This document shows positions 19,914 to 31,942 of a stretch of DNA of 64,000 bases, in pieces. The stretch comes from Photobacterium sp. GB-56 (GTDB taxonomy: Bacteria; Pseudomonadota; Gammaproteobacteria; Enterobacterales; Vibrionaceae). Position 1 is the first letter of the stretch, and every line of letters begins with the position of its first letter. The stretch covers positions 124,001 through 188,000 of the forward strand of contig NZ_PYNW01000006.1 in NCBI RefSeq assembly GCF_003026105.1, written 5' to 3'. Under the pieces are notes generated by a model. It did not search any database. It was not told the DNA's origin and saw nothing but the letters and a program-made list of their open reading frames with translations. The position numbers were made by a program, and so were the translations under genes.

Positions 19914-21427
19914 GCCAACTCCTTTAATAATGCAGCTACCGTTTCGCGGTCAGAATAATGAATAGTGCGATCAGCGAGAATTTGATAATCCTCATGCCCT
20001 TTACCTGCCACTAAGATAATATCTTGGCAAGAAGCGTGAGTAAGTGCATGACGACAAGCCGTTTCACGATCATGAATAATAGTCGCGGATTCTGGAGAAA
20101 TAAGACCAGCAAGCATATCGTCAACAATATCTTTAGGATCTTCACTGCGAGGGTTATCGTCAGTCAGAATAATTTGATCTGCAAGGCGCTCGGCAACTTC
20201 AGCCATCATAGGGCGTTTACCGCTATCACGATCACCACCACAACCAAAAATACACCATAACTTACCGTCACAATGCACACGTAGTGCTTGCAATGCTTTC
20301 TCTAACGCATCCGGCGTATGAGCATAATCGACCACCATCATAGCTTTGTCAGTGTCTTGAAAAACTTCCATGCGTCCAATTACTGCTTGTAATTGGGGGG
20401 CTTTTTCAAGTAAATCCGCCATTGAGTGGTTTGTCGCGAGTAATGTGGCTAATGCTAACAACAAGTTGGTGGCATTAAATGAACCAACCAAAGGCGCAGT
20501 AAACTTACCTTGTCCCCAACTCGAGTCAAACTCAATGGTCACACCTTGGGTACTGAACTGCACTCCTGTTGCCCACAGCTTTAGCCCTGCATGGTTGACA
20601 ACCGCTTGTGGATCAATCGCTACCGCCACCGCATTCGGTATATCTTTAAGCCATGACGCCCCGACAGCATCATCTGCATTGATGATCGCAATGCCACTTT
20701 GGTGTTCAGTGAACAATGACTTTTTAGCGTCAGCATAATTTTGCATGTTGCCATGATAATCTAAGTGATCACGACTTAAATTGGTAAAGATGCTCGCTTT
20801 GAAATGAAGATCACGGATACGACCTTGAACCAATCCATGCGATGAAACCTCCATCGCAGCAAAGTCGGCCCCTTGCTCTACCAGTTGAGCTAAGGTTTGT
20901 TGAATTTCAATCGCGCTACCTGTGGTATTAGCAGCAGGTTTTAAATCAACCAACAAACCATTTCCGGTCGTCCCCATCACACCCGCTTTGTAGCCAACAA
21001 GGTTCGCCCATTGGGCTAATAATTGACTGATGGTGGTTTTACCATTTGTTCCCGTGACGGCATACAGTGCCAGCTTTTGATCGGGATGATCAAAGAAACG
21101 TCCAGCAATTGCGGAAAGCTTATGATTAAGATCCTGAAGGTAAACAATATACACGCCATCTTTAAGCGCTATATCGCCTTCATTAGCGATCCCATCAGCC
21201 TCTGCAATAATCGCGCTTGCACCCGCCTGTATCGCCGTATCAATAAATCGACGACCGTCAACAGTATGTCCATTCACCGCTGTAAATAAACTTCCTGCGG
21301 TGACTTCTCTACTGTCTAATGTTATCGCGTCAATCTGGCTTTCTGTAAGTTCAAGAGGCAACTTATCAATTGCAAGCCATGGTGATAACAGCACCCCTAA
21401 TTTCATCACACTCTTCGACGATGCCAT
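19910..21427 (-). CDS. murE: UDP-MurNAc-L-Ala-D-Glu--meso-DAP ligase MurE
   Basis: MurE adds meso-diaminopimelate. The 505 aa show the ATP loop GTNGKTTISQ (about 126-135), the ligase block NLSRDHLDYHG, VVDYAHTPDALEKAL and the DDNPR motif (TDDNPRSEDP, near 420), which marks DAP rather than lysine specificity. It starts 3 bases after the ftsI stop and overlaps murF by 4 bases. Confidence 0.98.
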   Translation of the reverse strand: MASSKSVMKLGVLLSPWLAIDKLPLELTESQIDAITLDSREVTAGSLFTAVNGHTVDGRRFIDTAIQAGASAIIAEADGIANEGDIALKDGVYIVYLQDLNHKLSAIAGRFFDHPDQKLALYAVTGTNGKTTISQLLAQWANLVGYKAGVMGTTGNGLLVDLKPAANTTGSAIEIQQTLAQLVEQGADFAAMEVSSHGLVQGRIRDLHFKASIFTNLSRDHLDYHGNMQNYADAKKSLFTEHQSGIAIINADDAVGASWLKDIPNAVAVAIDPQAVVNHAGLKLWATGVQFSTQGVTIEFDSSWGQGKFTAPLVGSFNATNLLLALATLLATNHSMADLLEKAPQLQAVIGRMEVFQDTDKAMMVVDYAHTPDALEKALQALRVHCDGKLWCIFGCGGDRDSGKRPMMAEVAERLADQIILTDDNPRSEDPKDIVDDMLAGLISPESATIIHDRETACRHALTHASCQDIILVAGKGHEDYQILADRTIHYSDRETVAALLKELA

Positions 21428-21430
21428 TAT

Positions 21431-23188
21431 TTAGACTCCCTTATCCAGATCAACTTTATGTAACGTATCGGCATCTGGCGGCACATTTAAAATCTGTAAA
21501 GCACTGCCTAATACTTTAGATAGAATTGGCGCAGCAACAGCACCGCCATAGAAAACTTTACCTTTCGGCTCATTAACCATAACGACGATCGCTAAACGTG
21601 GTTTACTGATCGGTGCAACACCGACAGTATAGGAGAAATAATCATCACCATAACCACCAGCAATCGCTTTTTTCGCGGTACCCGTCTTCACACCTACACG
21701 GTAACCAGGAACAGCTGCACGCCAACCACCGCCACCACCTTTTTTATCGGTGACTGACTCAATCATTAACAAGACTTTTTTAACAATCGCTGGATCGAGC
21801 ACTTGCTCACCCGGTACGACTCTTTCAGTCTTTAGTATTGATAGTGGTCGCTTAATGCCATACGCGCCCAACGTTGTGTAAGCATGCAGCAACTGAATCG
21901 GTGTTAACGATAAACCATAACCGTACGCTAACGTCGCACGTTCAATATCAGACCAACGGTAACGGTTAGGGAAGTGGCCTGTTGTTTCACCAATCAAGTT
22001 AATACCAGATGGCTCATCAAAACCGACTTTACGATACGTATCAAGGATGTAGTCAACAGGCATTGCGAGTGACAACTTGGTCACCCCGATGTTACTCGAT
22101 TTTTGTAGAATGCGCTGTACCGTCGCTAACGGTTCAACACGTGAAACATCGGTTATAACCTTACTACCAACACGGAAATGCTTACTTTGAGGGATCGCAA
22201 TTAAGGTATGTTCATTCGCAATACCGTGTTTCATCGCGGTATACACGACAAATGGCTTAACCGTAGAGCCCGGTTCAAAAGTATCGGTAATGACGCGGTT
22301 ACGCATCTTATAGGGTTGACGATCATTGCGATTATTTGGGTTAAACGACGGCGCATTAACCATCGCCAAAATTTCCCCCGTACGCACATCAGATATAGCG
22401 ATGCTAACTGACGTTGCAGGAATATCCATCACGCCTTCTTTTGCCGCTCGATACGCGACAGCCTGAATTCTCTGATCAATACTGAGCTGTAATGGCTTAC
22501 CCGGTTGACGCTTTTGTTGAGATATATTTTCAACCACGCGGCCGTAACGGTCTTTACGTACGGTACGTCGACCCGGCTCACCCGTTAACCAACCATCGTA
22601 GGTTTTCTCCACACCATCAAGACCATGGCCATCAATACCGGTAAAACCTAATAAGTGTGCACTAACTTCACCTGAAGGGTAAAAACGACGAGATTCATCT
22701 TTTAAGCCAATACCGGGAAGTTTTAATTTATGGACGTAATTTGCCATTGCAGGACTAACTTGACGAGCAAGATAAATAAAGCGGCGATTTTTCTTTGTTT
22801 CTAATTCATGTAATAGCCAAGTGCGATCGAGATCCAGTACATCAGCTAATGCATGCCATCGCTCTACATCACTTAAGCCACCATGCTTAAATATTTCTGC
22901 AGGGTTTGCGAATACAGCTTGAACAGGCACACTAACAGCCAGCTGTTCACCGTTACGATCAGAGATAATACCGCGCGCAGAAGGCATCAACTTAGTACGT
23001 AAAGAACGCGCATCACCTTCTTGAATAAGGCGACCCGGTTCCAGTACCTGAATATAAGCGGCACGAGCAATTAAGCCGAAAAATCCTAACAGGATAAAAA
23101 TACAAACAACAGTAAAGCGCCATTTAATAAATGGTTTCGCTTTCTTGGTTACGCTATTTTTCGACGTCGAACGATTGAATAATTTCAT
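21431..23188 (-). CDS. ftsI: Septal transpeptidase FtsI (PBP3)
   Basis: FtsI is the class B penicillin-binding protein that cross-links septal peptidoglycan with FtsW. The 585 aa have one N-terminal membrane anchor (about 24-45) and a PBP-dimer domain. The active-site motifs are STVK (S308, K311), SSN in QKSSNIGVT, and KTGTAKKA near 495. The tail has no obvious lytic cleavage site I can place. ftsL ends 2 bases upstream and murE follows after 3 bases. Confidence 0.98.
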   Translation of the reverse strand: MKLFNRSTSKNSVTKKAKPFIKWRFTVVCIFILLGFFGLIARAAYIQVLEPGRLIQEGDARSLRTKLMPSARGIISDRNGEQLAVSVPVQAVFANPAEIFKHGGLSDVERWHALADVLDLDRTWLLHELETKKNRRFIYLARQVSPAMANYVHKLKLPGIGLKDESRRFYPSGEVSAHLLGFTGIDGHGLDGVEKTYDGWLTGEPGRRTVRKDRYGRVVENISQQKRQPGKPLQLSIDQRIQAVAYRAAKEGVMDIPATSVSIAISDVRTGEILAMVNAPSFNPNNRNDRQPYKMRNRVITDTFEPGSTVKPFVVYTAMKHGIANEHTLIAIPQSKHFRVGSKVITDVSRVEPLATVQRILQKSSNIGVTKLSLAMPVDYILDTYRKVGFDEPSGINLIGETTGHFPNRYRWSDIERATLAYGYGLSLTPIQLLHAYTTLGAYGIKRPLSILKTERVVPGEQVLDPAIVKKVLLMIESVTDKKGGGGGWRAAVPGYRVGVKTGTAKKAIAGGYGDDYFSYTVGVAPISKPRLAIVVMVNEPKGKVFYGGAVAAPILSKVLGSALQILNVPPDADTLHKVDLDKGV

Positions 23189-23190
23189 GT

Positions 23191-23511
23191 TTATTGGATA
23201 ACAATTTCACTATCAGCGGATGGTCGTTGCATTTTGAGTTCAGTCTCAGCTAATCGTTCAATACGACTGTGCTCTGCAAGCGAATTTTCTTCGAGGATCT
23301 GATTTCGCCATTCCACATCATATCCTTCACGTTCAGTTAACAATTGTTCTTGTTTCACAATTTGCTGGCGTGTGTCATGGGTGATATACACCACTGACAA
23401 TGCTGATGCGAGAATAATAAAAGAAAGAATGAGAGGAACAAGCCCGACAGTGACGAGATCACGTCCAATCAGGCGAGCCAGATTCAATGATGATTCTGTT
23501 GGTTGCTTCAT
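23191..23511 (-). CDS. ftsL: Cell division protein FtsL
   Basis: FtsL is a small bitopic protein that forms a coiled-coil complex with FtsB and FtsQ and activates FtsWI. The 106 aa show a short cytoplasmic part, one membrane helix (about 21-43, [20 protein letters not shown]) and a periplasmic leucine-zipper-like stretch with [20 protein letters not shown]. The start overlaps the rsmH stop by 4 bases. Sequence is poorly conserved in this family; position and architecture support the call. Confidence 0.93.
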   Translation of the reverse strand: MKQPTESSLNLARLIGRDLVTVGLVPLILSFIILASALSVVYITHDTRQQIVKQEQLLTEREGYDVEWRNQILEENSLAEHSRIERLAETELKMQRPSADSEIVIQ

Positions 23512-24455
23512 AGACGCTCAGCCAACCTTAGTACAGAGCTACGCGCTCGTGTGTTATACCCTAATTCATCTTGAGAAGGTTTGATGGCTTTGCCTACCGT
23601 TTTAAGTGCAGCGCTACCTAAAGCTTTAATTTGTTCTTCAGTAAGCGGTAAACCTGCTGGAACTTCAGGTCCTTTGCTCTGTTTACGAATAAAGCGTTTT
23701 ACCATACGATCTTCCAATGAGTGGAAACTGATCACTGATAAACGACCTTCAGGAGCTAAAATATTCACCGCACCGTTTAGCGCTGTTTCAATTTCATCTA
23801 ACTCACTGTTAATGTAAATACGAATCGCTTGAAAACTACGTGTTGCTGGGTGTTTGTGCTTATCTTTAAACGGCGATACCGCCGCAATTAAGCTCGCTAA
23901 TTCACGGGTACGTGTTAGTGGCTCTTTTTCTGGGTTTTCACGGTGCTCAACAATACCGCGAGCAATACGCTTGGCAAAGCGCTCTTCACCAAACTCTTTT
24001 AGTACCCATGCAATATCATCCGCTTCCGCTTCAGCCAACCATTCAGCAGCTGATTGACCCGATGTCGGATCCATACGCATATCAAGCGGGCCATCTCGCA
24101 TAAAGCTAAAGCCGCGCTCTGCATCATCTAATTGCGGTGATGACACACCTAAATCCAGTAACACACCATCAACACGACCAATTAAATCACGCTCTTCCAT
24201 GTATTTTTCCATGCCAGAGAATGGGCCATGGATAATTTCGAAGCGAGGATCATCAATCTTCTGAGCTTCAGCAATCGCTTGAGGATCTCGGTCAATGCTG
24301 TATAGACGACCATTCTCACCTAAATGAGAAAGAATAAGGCGACTGTGTCCCCCACGGCCAAAGGTACCATCGATATAAATACCGTCGGGTTTAATTGCTA
24401 ATCCGTCTACAGATTCATTCAGTAAAACGGAAACGTGCTCAAATTGTTCAGACAT
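23508..24455 (-). CDS. rsmH: 16S rRNA m4C1402 methyltransferase RsmH
   Basis: RsmH (formerly MraW) N4-methylates C1402 of 16S rRNA; RsmI, encoded 2 kb away, methylates the 2'-O of the same base. The 315 aa carry the SAM motif [14 protein letters not shown] (about 29-42), [20 protein letters not shown] and the C-terminal [15 protein letters not shown]. It follows mraZ by 14 bases and overlaps ftsL by 4. Confidence 0.98.
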   Translation of the reverse strand: MSEQFEHVSVLLNESVDGLAIKPDGIYIDGTFGRGGHSRLILSHLGENGRLYSIDRDPQAIAEAQKIDDPRFEIIHGPFSGMEKYMEERDLIGRVDGVLLDLGVSSPQLDDAERGFSFMRDGPLDMRMDPTSGQSAAEWLAEAEADDIAWVLKEFGEERFAKRIARGIVEHRENPEKEPLTRTRELASLIAAVSPFKDKHKHPATRSFQAIRIYINSELDEIETALNGAVNILAPEGRLSVISFHSLEDRMVKRFIRKQSKGPEVPAGLPLTEEQIKALGSAALKTVGKAIKPSQDELGYNTRARSSVLRLAERL

Positions 24456-24469
24456 AAATATAAGTTCAG

Positions 24470-24928
24470 CTAAAGTGAAAGCTCACTAAGGCGCGATGAC
24501 TGTGCTATCGCATCCTCAGCCTGAAGGTTGATATCGTGTTCAATTTGCTGTTGCCACAAAGATTCAGACCAAATTTCAAATTTATTGAATTGGCCTACAA
24601 GCATGATCTTATCTTGTAAGTGCGCGTATTGTCGTAAGGTAGCAGGAAGTAGAATTCGCCCCTGCCCATCCATATCACATTCACTAGCGTGGCCGAGTAA
24701 CAAACGTTGAATTCGACGCTCCGCAGGATGAAGGCTTGATAATGTCGCTAACTTCGCTTCAATGTGTACCCATTCATTCATGGGATAGAGCAACAAGCAA
24801 GAAAACTGGTGATCAATAGTGCATACGAATAAGCCGTCACAATGATTTGTTACCTCAGCACGATAACGCTTAGGAATCGCAATGCGTCCTTTGTTATCGA
24901 GCGATATAACCGTTGCGCCTCTTAACAT
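24470..24928 (-). CDS. mraZ: Transcriptional regulator MraZ
   Basis: MraZ is an AbrB-like ring-forming DNA-binding protein that represses its own dcw operon. The 152 aa contain two SpoVT/AbrB-type repeats, each with the DxxxR pattern: [17 protein letters not shown] near 10-26 and [17 protein letters not shown] near 90-106. It is the first gene of the cluster. Three GTGGG-like boxes at 10-base spacing lie 82-106 bases upstream, the expected operator. Confidence 0.97.
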   Translation of the reverse strand: MLRGATVISLDNKGRIAIPKRYRAEVTNHCDGLFVCTIDHQFSCLLLYPMNEWVHIEAKLATLSSLHPAERRIQRLLLGHASECDMDGQGRILLPATLRQYAHLQDKIMLVGQFNKFEIWSESLWQQQIEHDINLQAEDAIAQSSRLSELSL

Positions 24929-25009
24929 TCACATGCCCATTCAATGATACTAAAAATCAGCCGTAGTAACCGACTTTAGCAGAATTAAAAACAAAGAGAA
25001 TGCGACTGC

Positions 25010-25034
25010 ACCACTTTTCCCCACAAATTCCCAC
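25010..25034 (-). promoter_or_regulatory. MraZ operator: three GTGG(G/T) boxes at 10-base spacing
   Basis: On the minus strand GTGGG (25030-25034), GTGGG (25020-25024) and GTGGT (25010-25014) recur every 10 bases, matching the known MraZ box pattern. They lie directly downstream of the candidate -10, over the likely transcription start. Confidence 0.8.
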
Positions 25035-25039
25035 CATAA

Positions 25040-25069
25040 AGTGTACGTATGAGACAAAAACGATGTCAA
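25040..25069 (-). promoter_or_regulatory. Promoter of the mraZ / dcw operon
   Basis: On the minus strand a perfect TTGACA (25064-25069) precedes TACACT (25040-25045) by 18 bases. Transcription would start near 25033, inside the MraZ boxes, which fits repression by MraZ. Confidence 0.7.
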
Positions 25070-25150
25070 GCGTCTGACAGTAATTCAAACAGAGTTCTAA
25101 CACACTCTGTAGTCATCAAGCGAAAGTTATGTTTATGCGGGAATAAGACG

Positions 25151-25186
25151 AAAAAAAGGTGGTGTTTGTTATCCAAACACCACCTT
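25151..25186 (-). terminator. Terminator of rnpB
   Basis: A 13-bp perfect stem (25156-25168 and 25174-25186, 5-base loop) is followed on the minus strand by seven Ts (25151-25157). It sits just after the RNase P RNA and separates it from the dcw promoter. Confidence 0.9.
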
Positions 25187-25194
25187 CTCTAAAT

Positions 25195-25586
<392 letters not shown>

Positions 25587-25730
25587 ACGGATTGTATAAG
25601 ACAACGATCACAGTTGCTAGCGAAAAACGAAACAAAATTACAGCCTGACTAAAAAAACAGCAAAAAAAGCTAATTCCCACCAAATCTAGTCATACAGCCC
25701 ACAAAAAATTAGCAGCCGTTAATTTTATTT

Positions 25731-26591
25731 TTAGCCTAGGTTTTCTAACCCCCACTTATACAGCGCATTCTTTTTCGCACCGTGAATTTCCGCTGTTAGT
25801 GCAGCCGCTTTTTTCAATGGTAATTCTTTGACTAACAAGCCCAGTGTACGTAATGATTCTGCTGATAGTTCTTCTTTTTGCGCGCGATGACCGGCGACTA
25901 AAACCACCATCTCACCACGAACACGATTACTGTCTTCAGCAAGCCACTCAATTAACTCTCCTAATGGCGCACCATGGATTGTTTCATAAGTTTTTGTTAA
26001 CTCACGCGCTAATACTACTTGGCGTTCAGCACCAAGCACGGCTAACATATCACTCAGGGAATCATTAATACGATGTGGCGATTCGTAAAAAATTAACGTA
26101 CGCTCATCGTTTGCTAACGCTTGAAAACAGTCACGGCGACCTTTACTTTTGGGTGGCAAAAAGCCCTCAAAGCTAAATCGGTCAGACGGTAAGCCTGCAC
26201 CACTCAAGGCAGTGATCACTGCACATGGGCCTGGTAATGGCACAACTTTTACCCCCGCTTGACGACAGCGATTAACAAGATGATACCCTGGATCACTGAT
26301 CAGCGGCGTACCAGCATCTGATACCAACGCAATACTGGTACCTGACTGAAGCTTTTCAATCAAGAAGTCAGCTTTTTGCTGCTCGTTATGATCATGAAGC
26401 GCAAAGGTGCGGGTTGAGATAGAGAAATGGGATAACAAGCGTGATGTATGGCGAGTATCTTCAGCAGCAATCAAATCTACATTTGCTAACACGTCTAATG
26501 CTCGTTGTGTTATATCAGCCAAATTACCGATGGGTGTAGGTACGATGTATAACGTAGCAACATCAACCATGCTTGAATTGGTTTCACTCAT
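25731..26591 (-). CDS. rsmI: 16S rRNA 2'-O-ribose C1402 methyltransferase RsmI
   Basis: RsmI belongs to the tetrapyrrole-methylase fold and methylates the ribose of C1402, the base that RsmH also modifies. The 286 aa contain [18 protein letters not shown] (about 12-29), [26 protein letters not shown] (about 93-106) and [12 protein letters not shown]. It faces lpoA across a 52-base divergent promoter region, a common pairing in gammaproteobacteria. Confidence 0.97.
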   Translation of the reverse strand: MSETNSSMVDVATLYIVPTPIGNLADITQRALDVLANVDLIAAEDTRHTSRLLSHFSISTRTFALHDHNEQQKADFLIEKLQSGTSIALVSDAGTPLISDPGYHLVNRCRQAGVKVVPLPGPCAVITALSGAGLPSDRFSFEGFLPPKSKGRRDCFQALANDERTLIFYESPHRINDSLSDMLAVLGAERQVVLARELTKTYETIHGAPLGELIEWLAEDSNRVRGEMVVLVAGHRAQKEELSAESLRTLGLLVKELPLKKAAALTAEIHGAKKNALYKWGLENLG

Positions 26592-28375
26592 TTGTCTTAG
26601 ATCTCATCTGCAATTAATATCAAGAGTAATTTGTCACAGTTGAATGAATTCAATGCCCAATTTTACCCATAAGCGTAAAAGTGTATCACGACTAATGGCG
26701 CCTGTAGCCCTTGCTGTTATTTTAGCAGGCTGTAGCACGCCAAACCTGTACAATCAGCAGGCTCCATTAACGGATATCACTGCGGCAGCCGCTCAAAGCT
26801 CAGCCGCCTACCTCAGTAAAGCTCAAGCCAGTAAGGGTGCTGAGCGTATTAACTGGGAAATATTAGCCCTTAAAGCAATGATAGAAGAAGGTAAATGGCA
26901 GCAAGCTGACCAACAAGTTACCAAACTATCACAACAATCTATGAGCCCTTTGCAAATTGCTGAATGGCAACTTGCTCGTGCAGCGATCCGCTATCATCAA
27001 GGGCAATATCAAGAAGCACTTAATAGTCTAAATTTCCAACCGTCTTGGCAGTTAACGAAAAGTCAGTATCAACGTTATTACACTTTCCGTGCTGAATTAT
27101 TAGATCAACTTAACCATAAATTTCAAGCCGCGCGTGAACGCAGTAAACTTGATTTTTACTTAAATCGGGATCAAAAAGCAGCCAACTGGAATAACCTGTG
27201 GAATGATTTATCTGGCTACTCCAACGCACAGCTGAGTAACGCCAAAATTGGTAGTGATGAAGGCGTATTAAAAGGTTGGGTTGAGCTTGCCATGTTAAAA
27301 AATAGCGCTAGCCGTCAACCAGGCAAATTAAAAAGCGCAGTTGAGCAATGGTTAAGCCAACATCCGTACCATCCAGCTAATCAATACTTACCCAAAGAAC
27401 TTGAAGCGGTAATGAACCTTAAAGCCATTAAGCTAGATCGTGTCGCTTTGCTTTTACCATTATCTGGTCGCTTTGCCGCACAAGGTAAAAATGTACGTGA
27501 TGGCTTTATAGATGCAATGATGGATGATGCTAACAGAAGCGCTGATACCAATCTTAATATCTATGATACAGAAGCAGAACCAATGGCTTCTATCGTGGCA
27601 AAATTACAGCAAAATGGCACTCAATTTGTTGTCGGTCCACTGCGTAAGAATAAGATTTCAGAGTTTCAACAAGATAACACCACTCATATCAATACGTTGG
27701 CGTTAAATATGCCACCTGAAATTACCAGCAACCACCCTAATGCGTGTTATTTTGCTCTTTCGCCAGAGCAAAGTGCCGAGCAAGCTGCAGAGCATATTTT
27801 CAATGAAGGTCATCGTGATCCTGTCGTACTTGTACCATCAAACAGTTATGGTCAGCGAGTAAGTTCTGCTTTTAATCAAGAGTGGACAAGCTTAAATAGT
27901 CAACCAGCACAAGTGGCTACATTTGGTGCAAGCGATGAGATACCACAGCAAATCCGTCAGGTATTTGGGCGTGCACCAGGTAGTAAGACAGATGCGATAT
28001 ATATCGTTGCTAGCAAAAATGAATTGATGACTATAAAGCCATTTATTGAAGCATCATTACCACCAAGTGGTAACCCACCACAAATTTATGTTAGCTCTCG
28101 AAGTAATCCAGATCGCAAAGGATACTCTCCAGAAATACAAGGCGTAGAAATCGGTGATATTCCACTTCTAATCAATCCACCGGCAAGTTATATGGAGCGT
28201 TTCAACCAATTGTGGCCAAATGAAGGTAATACCAGTGTTCGCCTTCATGCTTTTGGTATGGATGCTTACCTTTTAAGTAACGAATTACCACAATTACGTG
28301 CGATGAGTGATTACACAACACAAGGTGTTACAGGCAAATTAAGTGCCGATAGCCAATGTGTGATCCATCGTCACA

Positions 28376-29364
<989 letters not shown>

Positions 29365-29367
29365 TCA

Positions 29368-29910
29368 ATGAACTGGGTATGCCGCCTATTGCTAATTTTT
29401 AGCCTTGTCTTGCAAGGATGTTCGAGTTTTTCCACGCAAGATCCACGAGATATAGAACAACATTGGCAAGATCAAAAAGTAGAAATGGATATTTCGGGTC
29501 TGGCAAATAGCCGCCAATTTACCCGCTCAATCAGTGCCAACAGTATCTCGCTTAACGGTAAAGTACTACTGATTGGTCAAGCCACTTCTGCCGCTGCAAA
29601 AGCACAATTTGCTCAGCAAGTTAAGCATATTGCTAATGTAAAAGATCTGTATAACCAACTTGAAGTGAGACCTTTACTTAGCGTAGGTGACATTAGTTAT
29701 GATGCCTGGCTAACCACCAAGGTAAAATCTCAACTCATCGCGAGCAAGCAGTTAACAGGAGCGGTGATCCAAGTGATCAGCGAAGGGGGGCGAGTCTACC
29801 TTTTAGGCTATGTGACGCCACGCCAAAAAGAAATTGCGATCAATATTGCACGGAATATCAATGGCGTTAAAAAAGTTGTGACATTATTCGAACCGAGTCA
29901 AAATCGCTAA
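29368..29910 (+). CDS. dolP: Outer-membrane lipoprotein DolP (YraP, dual BON domains)
   Basis: DolP is an outer-membrane lipoprotein needed for envelope integrity; it binds anionic phospholipids and goes to division sites in E. coli. The 180 aa start with a signal ending LQGC (Cys18). Two BON domains follow, about 45-110 and 115-178, each with a GxVxLxG-type strand (NGKVLLIGQA; GGRVYLLGYV). It ends the lpoA operon before a strong terminator. Confidence 0.95.
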   Translation: MNWVCRLLLIFSLVLQGCSSFSTQDPRDIEQHWQDQKVEMDISGLANSRQFTRSISANSISLNGKVLLIGQATSAAAKAQFAQQVKHIANVKDLYNQLEVRPLLSVGDISYDAWLTTKVKSQLIASKQLTGAVIQVISEGGRVYLLGYVTPRQKEIAINIARNINGVKKVVTLFEPSQNR

Positions 29911-29927
29911 TCACCCTTTATCGATAT

Positions 29928-29959
29928 AAAAAAACGCAGCCTATTGGCTGCGTTTTTTT
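29928..29959. terminator. Bidirectional terminator between dolP and sspB
   Basis: A perfect 14-bp inverted repeat (29928-29941, 29946-29959) with loop TATT and seven A/T bases on each side serves the convergent dolP and sspB transcripts. Confidence 0.93.
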
Positions 29960-29975
29960 ATTAAAGAGAAACTAT

Positions 29976-30479
29976 CTATTTCACAACACGTAAGCTTGGA
30001 CGACCGCGAGGACGTGGCGGCTCATCGTCAGGATCATCACCGGCAGTTTCAGTTTCACTAACCACGGCAAATGGAGAGCTAGGCTCTGATGCTTCATCAA
30101 TCATATCTTCGATATCATCAACATCATCAAAGACTGGCATATCTGATTCATAGCTAGGCTCTGGCTCAAACATTGTTCCTGCTCCGTTTTCACGCGCATA
30201 AACAGCAAGCACAGCGTACATAGGTACAATAACAGAATGTGGACGACCACTAAAACGCGCATTAAAGCTAACCGCTTCATTACCCAGTTCTAAATTCCCC
30301 ACAGCACGAGGAGCAACGTTTAGGATGATTTGACCATCACTAACAAACTCCATTGGTACTTGTACACCTGGTAATGTTGCATCAACAACCAAGTGTGGTG
30401 TGAGATCGTTGTCCACTAACCAATCATAAAATGCCCGCAACAAATAAGGACGACGCGGTGTCATTTTTTCCATATCCAT
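29976..30479 (-). CDS. sspB: ClpXP adaptor SspB
   Basis: SspB delivers ssrA-tagged peptides and RseA fragments to ClpXP. The 167 aa have the substrate-binding domain (about 6-115; TPRRPYLLRAFYDWLVDN, LNVAPRAVGNLEL, FNARFSGRPHSV), an acidic flexible linker (DDVDDIEDMIDEA) and the C-terminal ClpX-binding tail GRPSLRVVK. The true start may be the second or third Met (EKMTPRR). sspA ends 1 base upstream. Confidence 0.97.
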   Translation of the reverse strand: MDMEKMTPRRPYLLRAFYDWLVDNDLTPHLVVDATLPGVQVPMEFVSDGQIILNVAPRAVGNLELGNEAVSFNARFSGRPHSVIVPMYAVLAVYARENGAGTMFEPEPSYESDMPVFDDVDDIEDMIDEASEPSSPFAVVSETETAGDDPDDEPPRPRGRPSLRVVK

Positions 30480-30480
30480 A

Positions 30481-31122
30481 TTACTGGCCAGCTAAACGCA
30501 TTTCACGTTCAGCTTCAGTCAATGAAGCTAGGAAAGAGTCACGTTCAAATACACGTGTCATGTAAGTTTTCACTTCTTTTGCGCCAGCACCACTTAGTTC
30601 AATACCCATTTCAGGTAGACGCCATAGTAGTGGAGCAAGGTAACAGTCAACCAAGCTGAACTCATCACTCATGAAGAATGGGAATTCTGCAAATACTGGT
30701 GCTAATGCAAGTAACTCTTCACGTAATTGCTTACGTGCTTTGTCAGCTTCATCGGCAGTGCCAGTATTAATCTTCTCTGCAAGTGAGTACCAGTTACGCT
30801 CAACACGGTACATCATTAGACGGCTGTTACCACGAGCAACAGGGTAAACCGGCATTAGAGGTGGGTGAGGAAAACGCTCATCCAAGTACTCCATAATGAT
30901 GTTCGCTTGGTATAGTGCTAATTCACGATCAACCAATGTAGGAACTGACTGGTATGGATTCAGCTCTAACAGATCTTCAGGTAGATTCAATGGATCAACC
31001 AGCTCGATTTCAACACTAACACCTTTCTCGGCTAGTACGATACGCACCTGATGGCTGTAGATGTCTGAAGCATCAGAATACAGAGTCATCACAGAGCGTT
31101 TATTGGCAGCAACAGCCATCAA
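30481..31122 (-). CDS. sspA: Stringent starvation protein A (SspA)
   Basis: SspA is an RNA-polymerase-binding, glutathione-transferase-fold regulator of stress and virulence genes. The 213 aa show a thioredoxin-like N-domain (MTLYSDASDIYSHQVRIVL, about 12-30, with no catalytic Cys), YQSVPTLVDRELALYQ and the helical C-domain with FSLVDCYLAPLLWRLPEMG. Start is at 31122 or one codon later. It is transcribed with sspB and lies behind the petABC terminator. Confidence 0.97.
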   Translation of the reverse strand: MMAVAANKRSVMTLYSDASDIYSHQVRIVLAEKGVSVEIELVDPLNLPEDLLELNPYQSVPTLVDRELALYQANIIMEYLDERFPHPPLMPVYPVARGNSRLMMYRVERNWYSLAEKINTGTADEADKARKQLREELLALAPVFAEFPFFMSDEFSLVDCYLAPLLWRLPEMGIELSGAGAKEVKTYMTRVFERDSFLASLTEAEREMRLAGQ

Positions 31123-31145
31123 CCCCTCCAGTATATTTAATACAC

Positions 31146-31176
31146 AAAAAGCAATGGAGGCTTAAGCCCCCATTGC
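31146..31176 (-). terminator. Terminator of petABC
   Basis: GCAATGGAGGC (31151-31161) and GCCCCCATTGC (31166-31176) form an 11-bp stem with one mismatch and loop TTAA, followed on the minus strand by TTTTT. It separates petC from sspA. Confidence 0.8.
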
Positions 31177-31204
31177 GAGATTCTTAACCCACTAGATTAC
31201 CTTA

Positions 31205-31942
31205 TCAGTGGACATCACGCCAATATTCTTTCTTCAACAATACAGTTAAAACAAAGAATACCGCAATAAAGCCCATCACCCACAAGCCCATTTGCTGTCG
31301 TTCCAGCTTCATTGGCTCAGCAGAGTAATCAAGGAAGTTAACTAAATCACGCACCATATCGTCATATTCTTCGGCGCTCAGCTCTCCGGTACCATCAGAT
31401 TCGATCCCGATAAACTCTTGCACTTTCTCACCGTCAATCATTTTGGTCTCAAATGCTTTATGTGGTGCACCTTGTAACTCTTCGAGAGCATGCGGCATAC
31501 CGACACTTGGGAACACTAAATTATTAACACCAAATGGACGACTAGGATCGGCATAGAAGGATCGTAAGTAAGTATAGATCCAATCAGTACCTCGAACACG
31601 CGCAACCAAAGTTAAGTCAGGAGCAGGGGCGCCAAATGAGGCTGCCGCATACTCTGTTGAAATCGCATTTGTCATCAAATCACCAATTTTAGCATTTTGA
31701 TCAAAAATCAAATTCTCTTTCATTAACGTTGGTGGAATACCAAGATCTTCTGCCACTCGCTCGTAGCGTTGGTATTGGGTTGAATGACATCCAGAACAAT
31801 AATTCATAAATGTCTTTGCGCCACGTTGAAGTGATGCTTTGTCTGTTAAGTCATTATTCGCCGCATCTAAAGGTACATTGCTACCTGCCGCAAAAGCAAA
31901 AGTAGGAAGCATTGCCAGCAGCGTTACAATCAATTTTCTCAT
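31205..31942 (-). CDS. petC: Cytochrome c1 of the bc1 complex
   Basis: Cytochrome c1 passes electrons from the Rieske protein to cytochrome c. The 245 aa begin with a Sec signal (cleavage near AFAAG, 18-20), carry one c-type heme site CSGCH (C49, C52, H53), the likely axial Met near VGMPHAL (about 152-158), and a C-terminal membrane anchor (about 218-236) ending KKEYWRDVH. It overlaps petB by 4 bases and ends petABC. Confidence 0.97.
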   Translation of the reverse strand: MRKLIVTLLAMLPTFAFAAGSNVPLDAANNDLTDKASLQRGAKTFMNYCSGCHSTQYQRYERVAEDLGIPPTLMKENLIFDQNAKIGDLMTNAISTEYAAASFGAPAPDLTLVARVRGTDWIYTYLRSFYADPSRPFGVNNLVFPSVGMPHALEELQGAPHKAFETKMIDGEKVQEFIGIESDGTGELSAEEYDDMVRDLVNFLDYSAEPMKLERQQMGLWVMGFIAVFFVLTVLLKKEYWRDVH

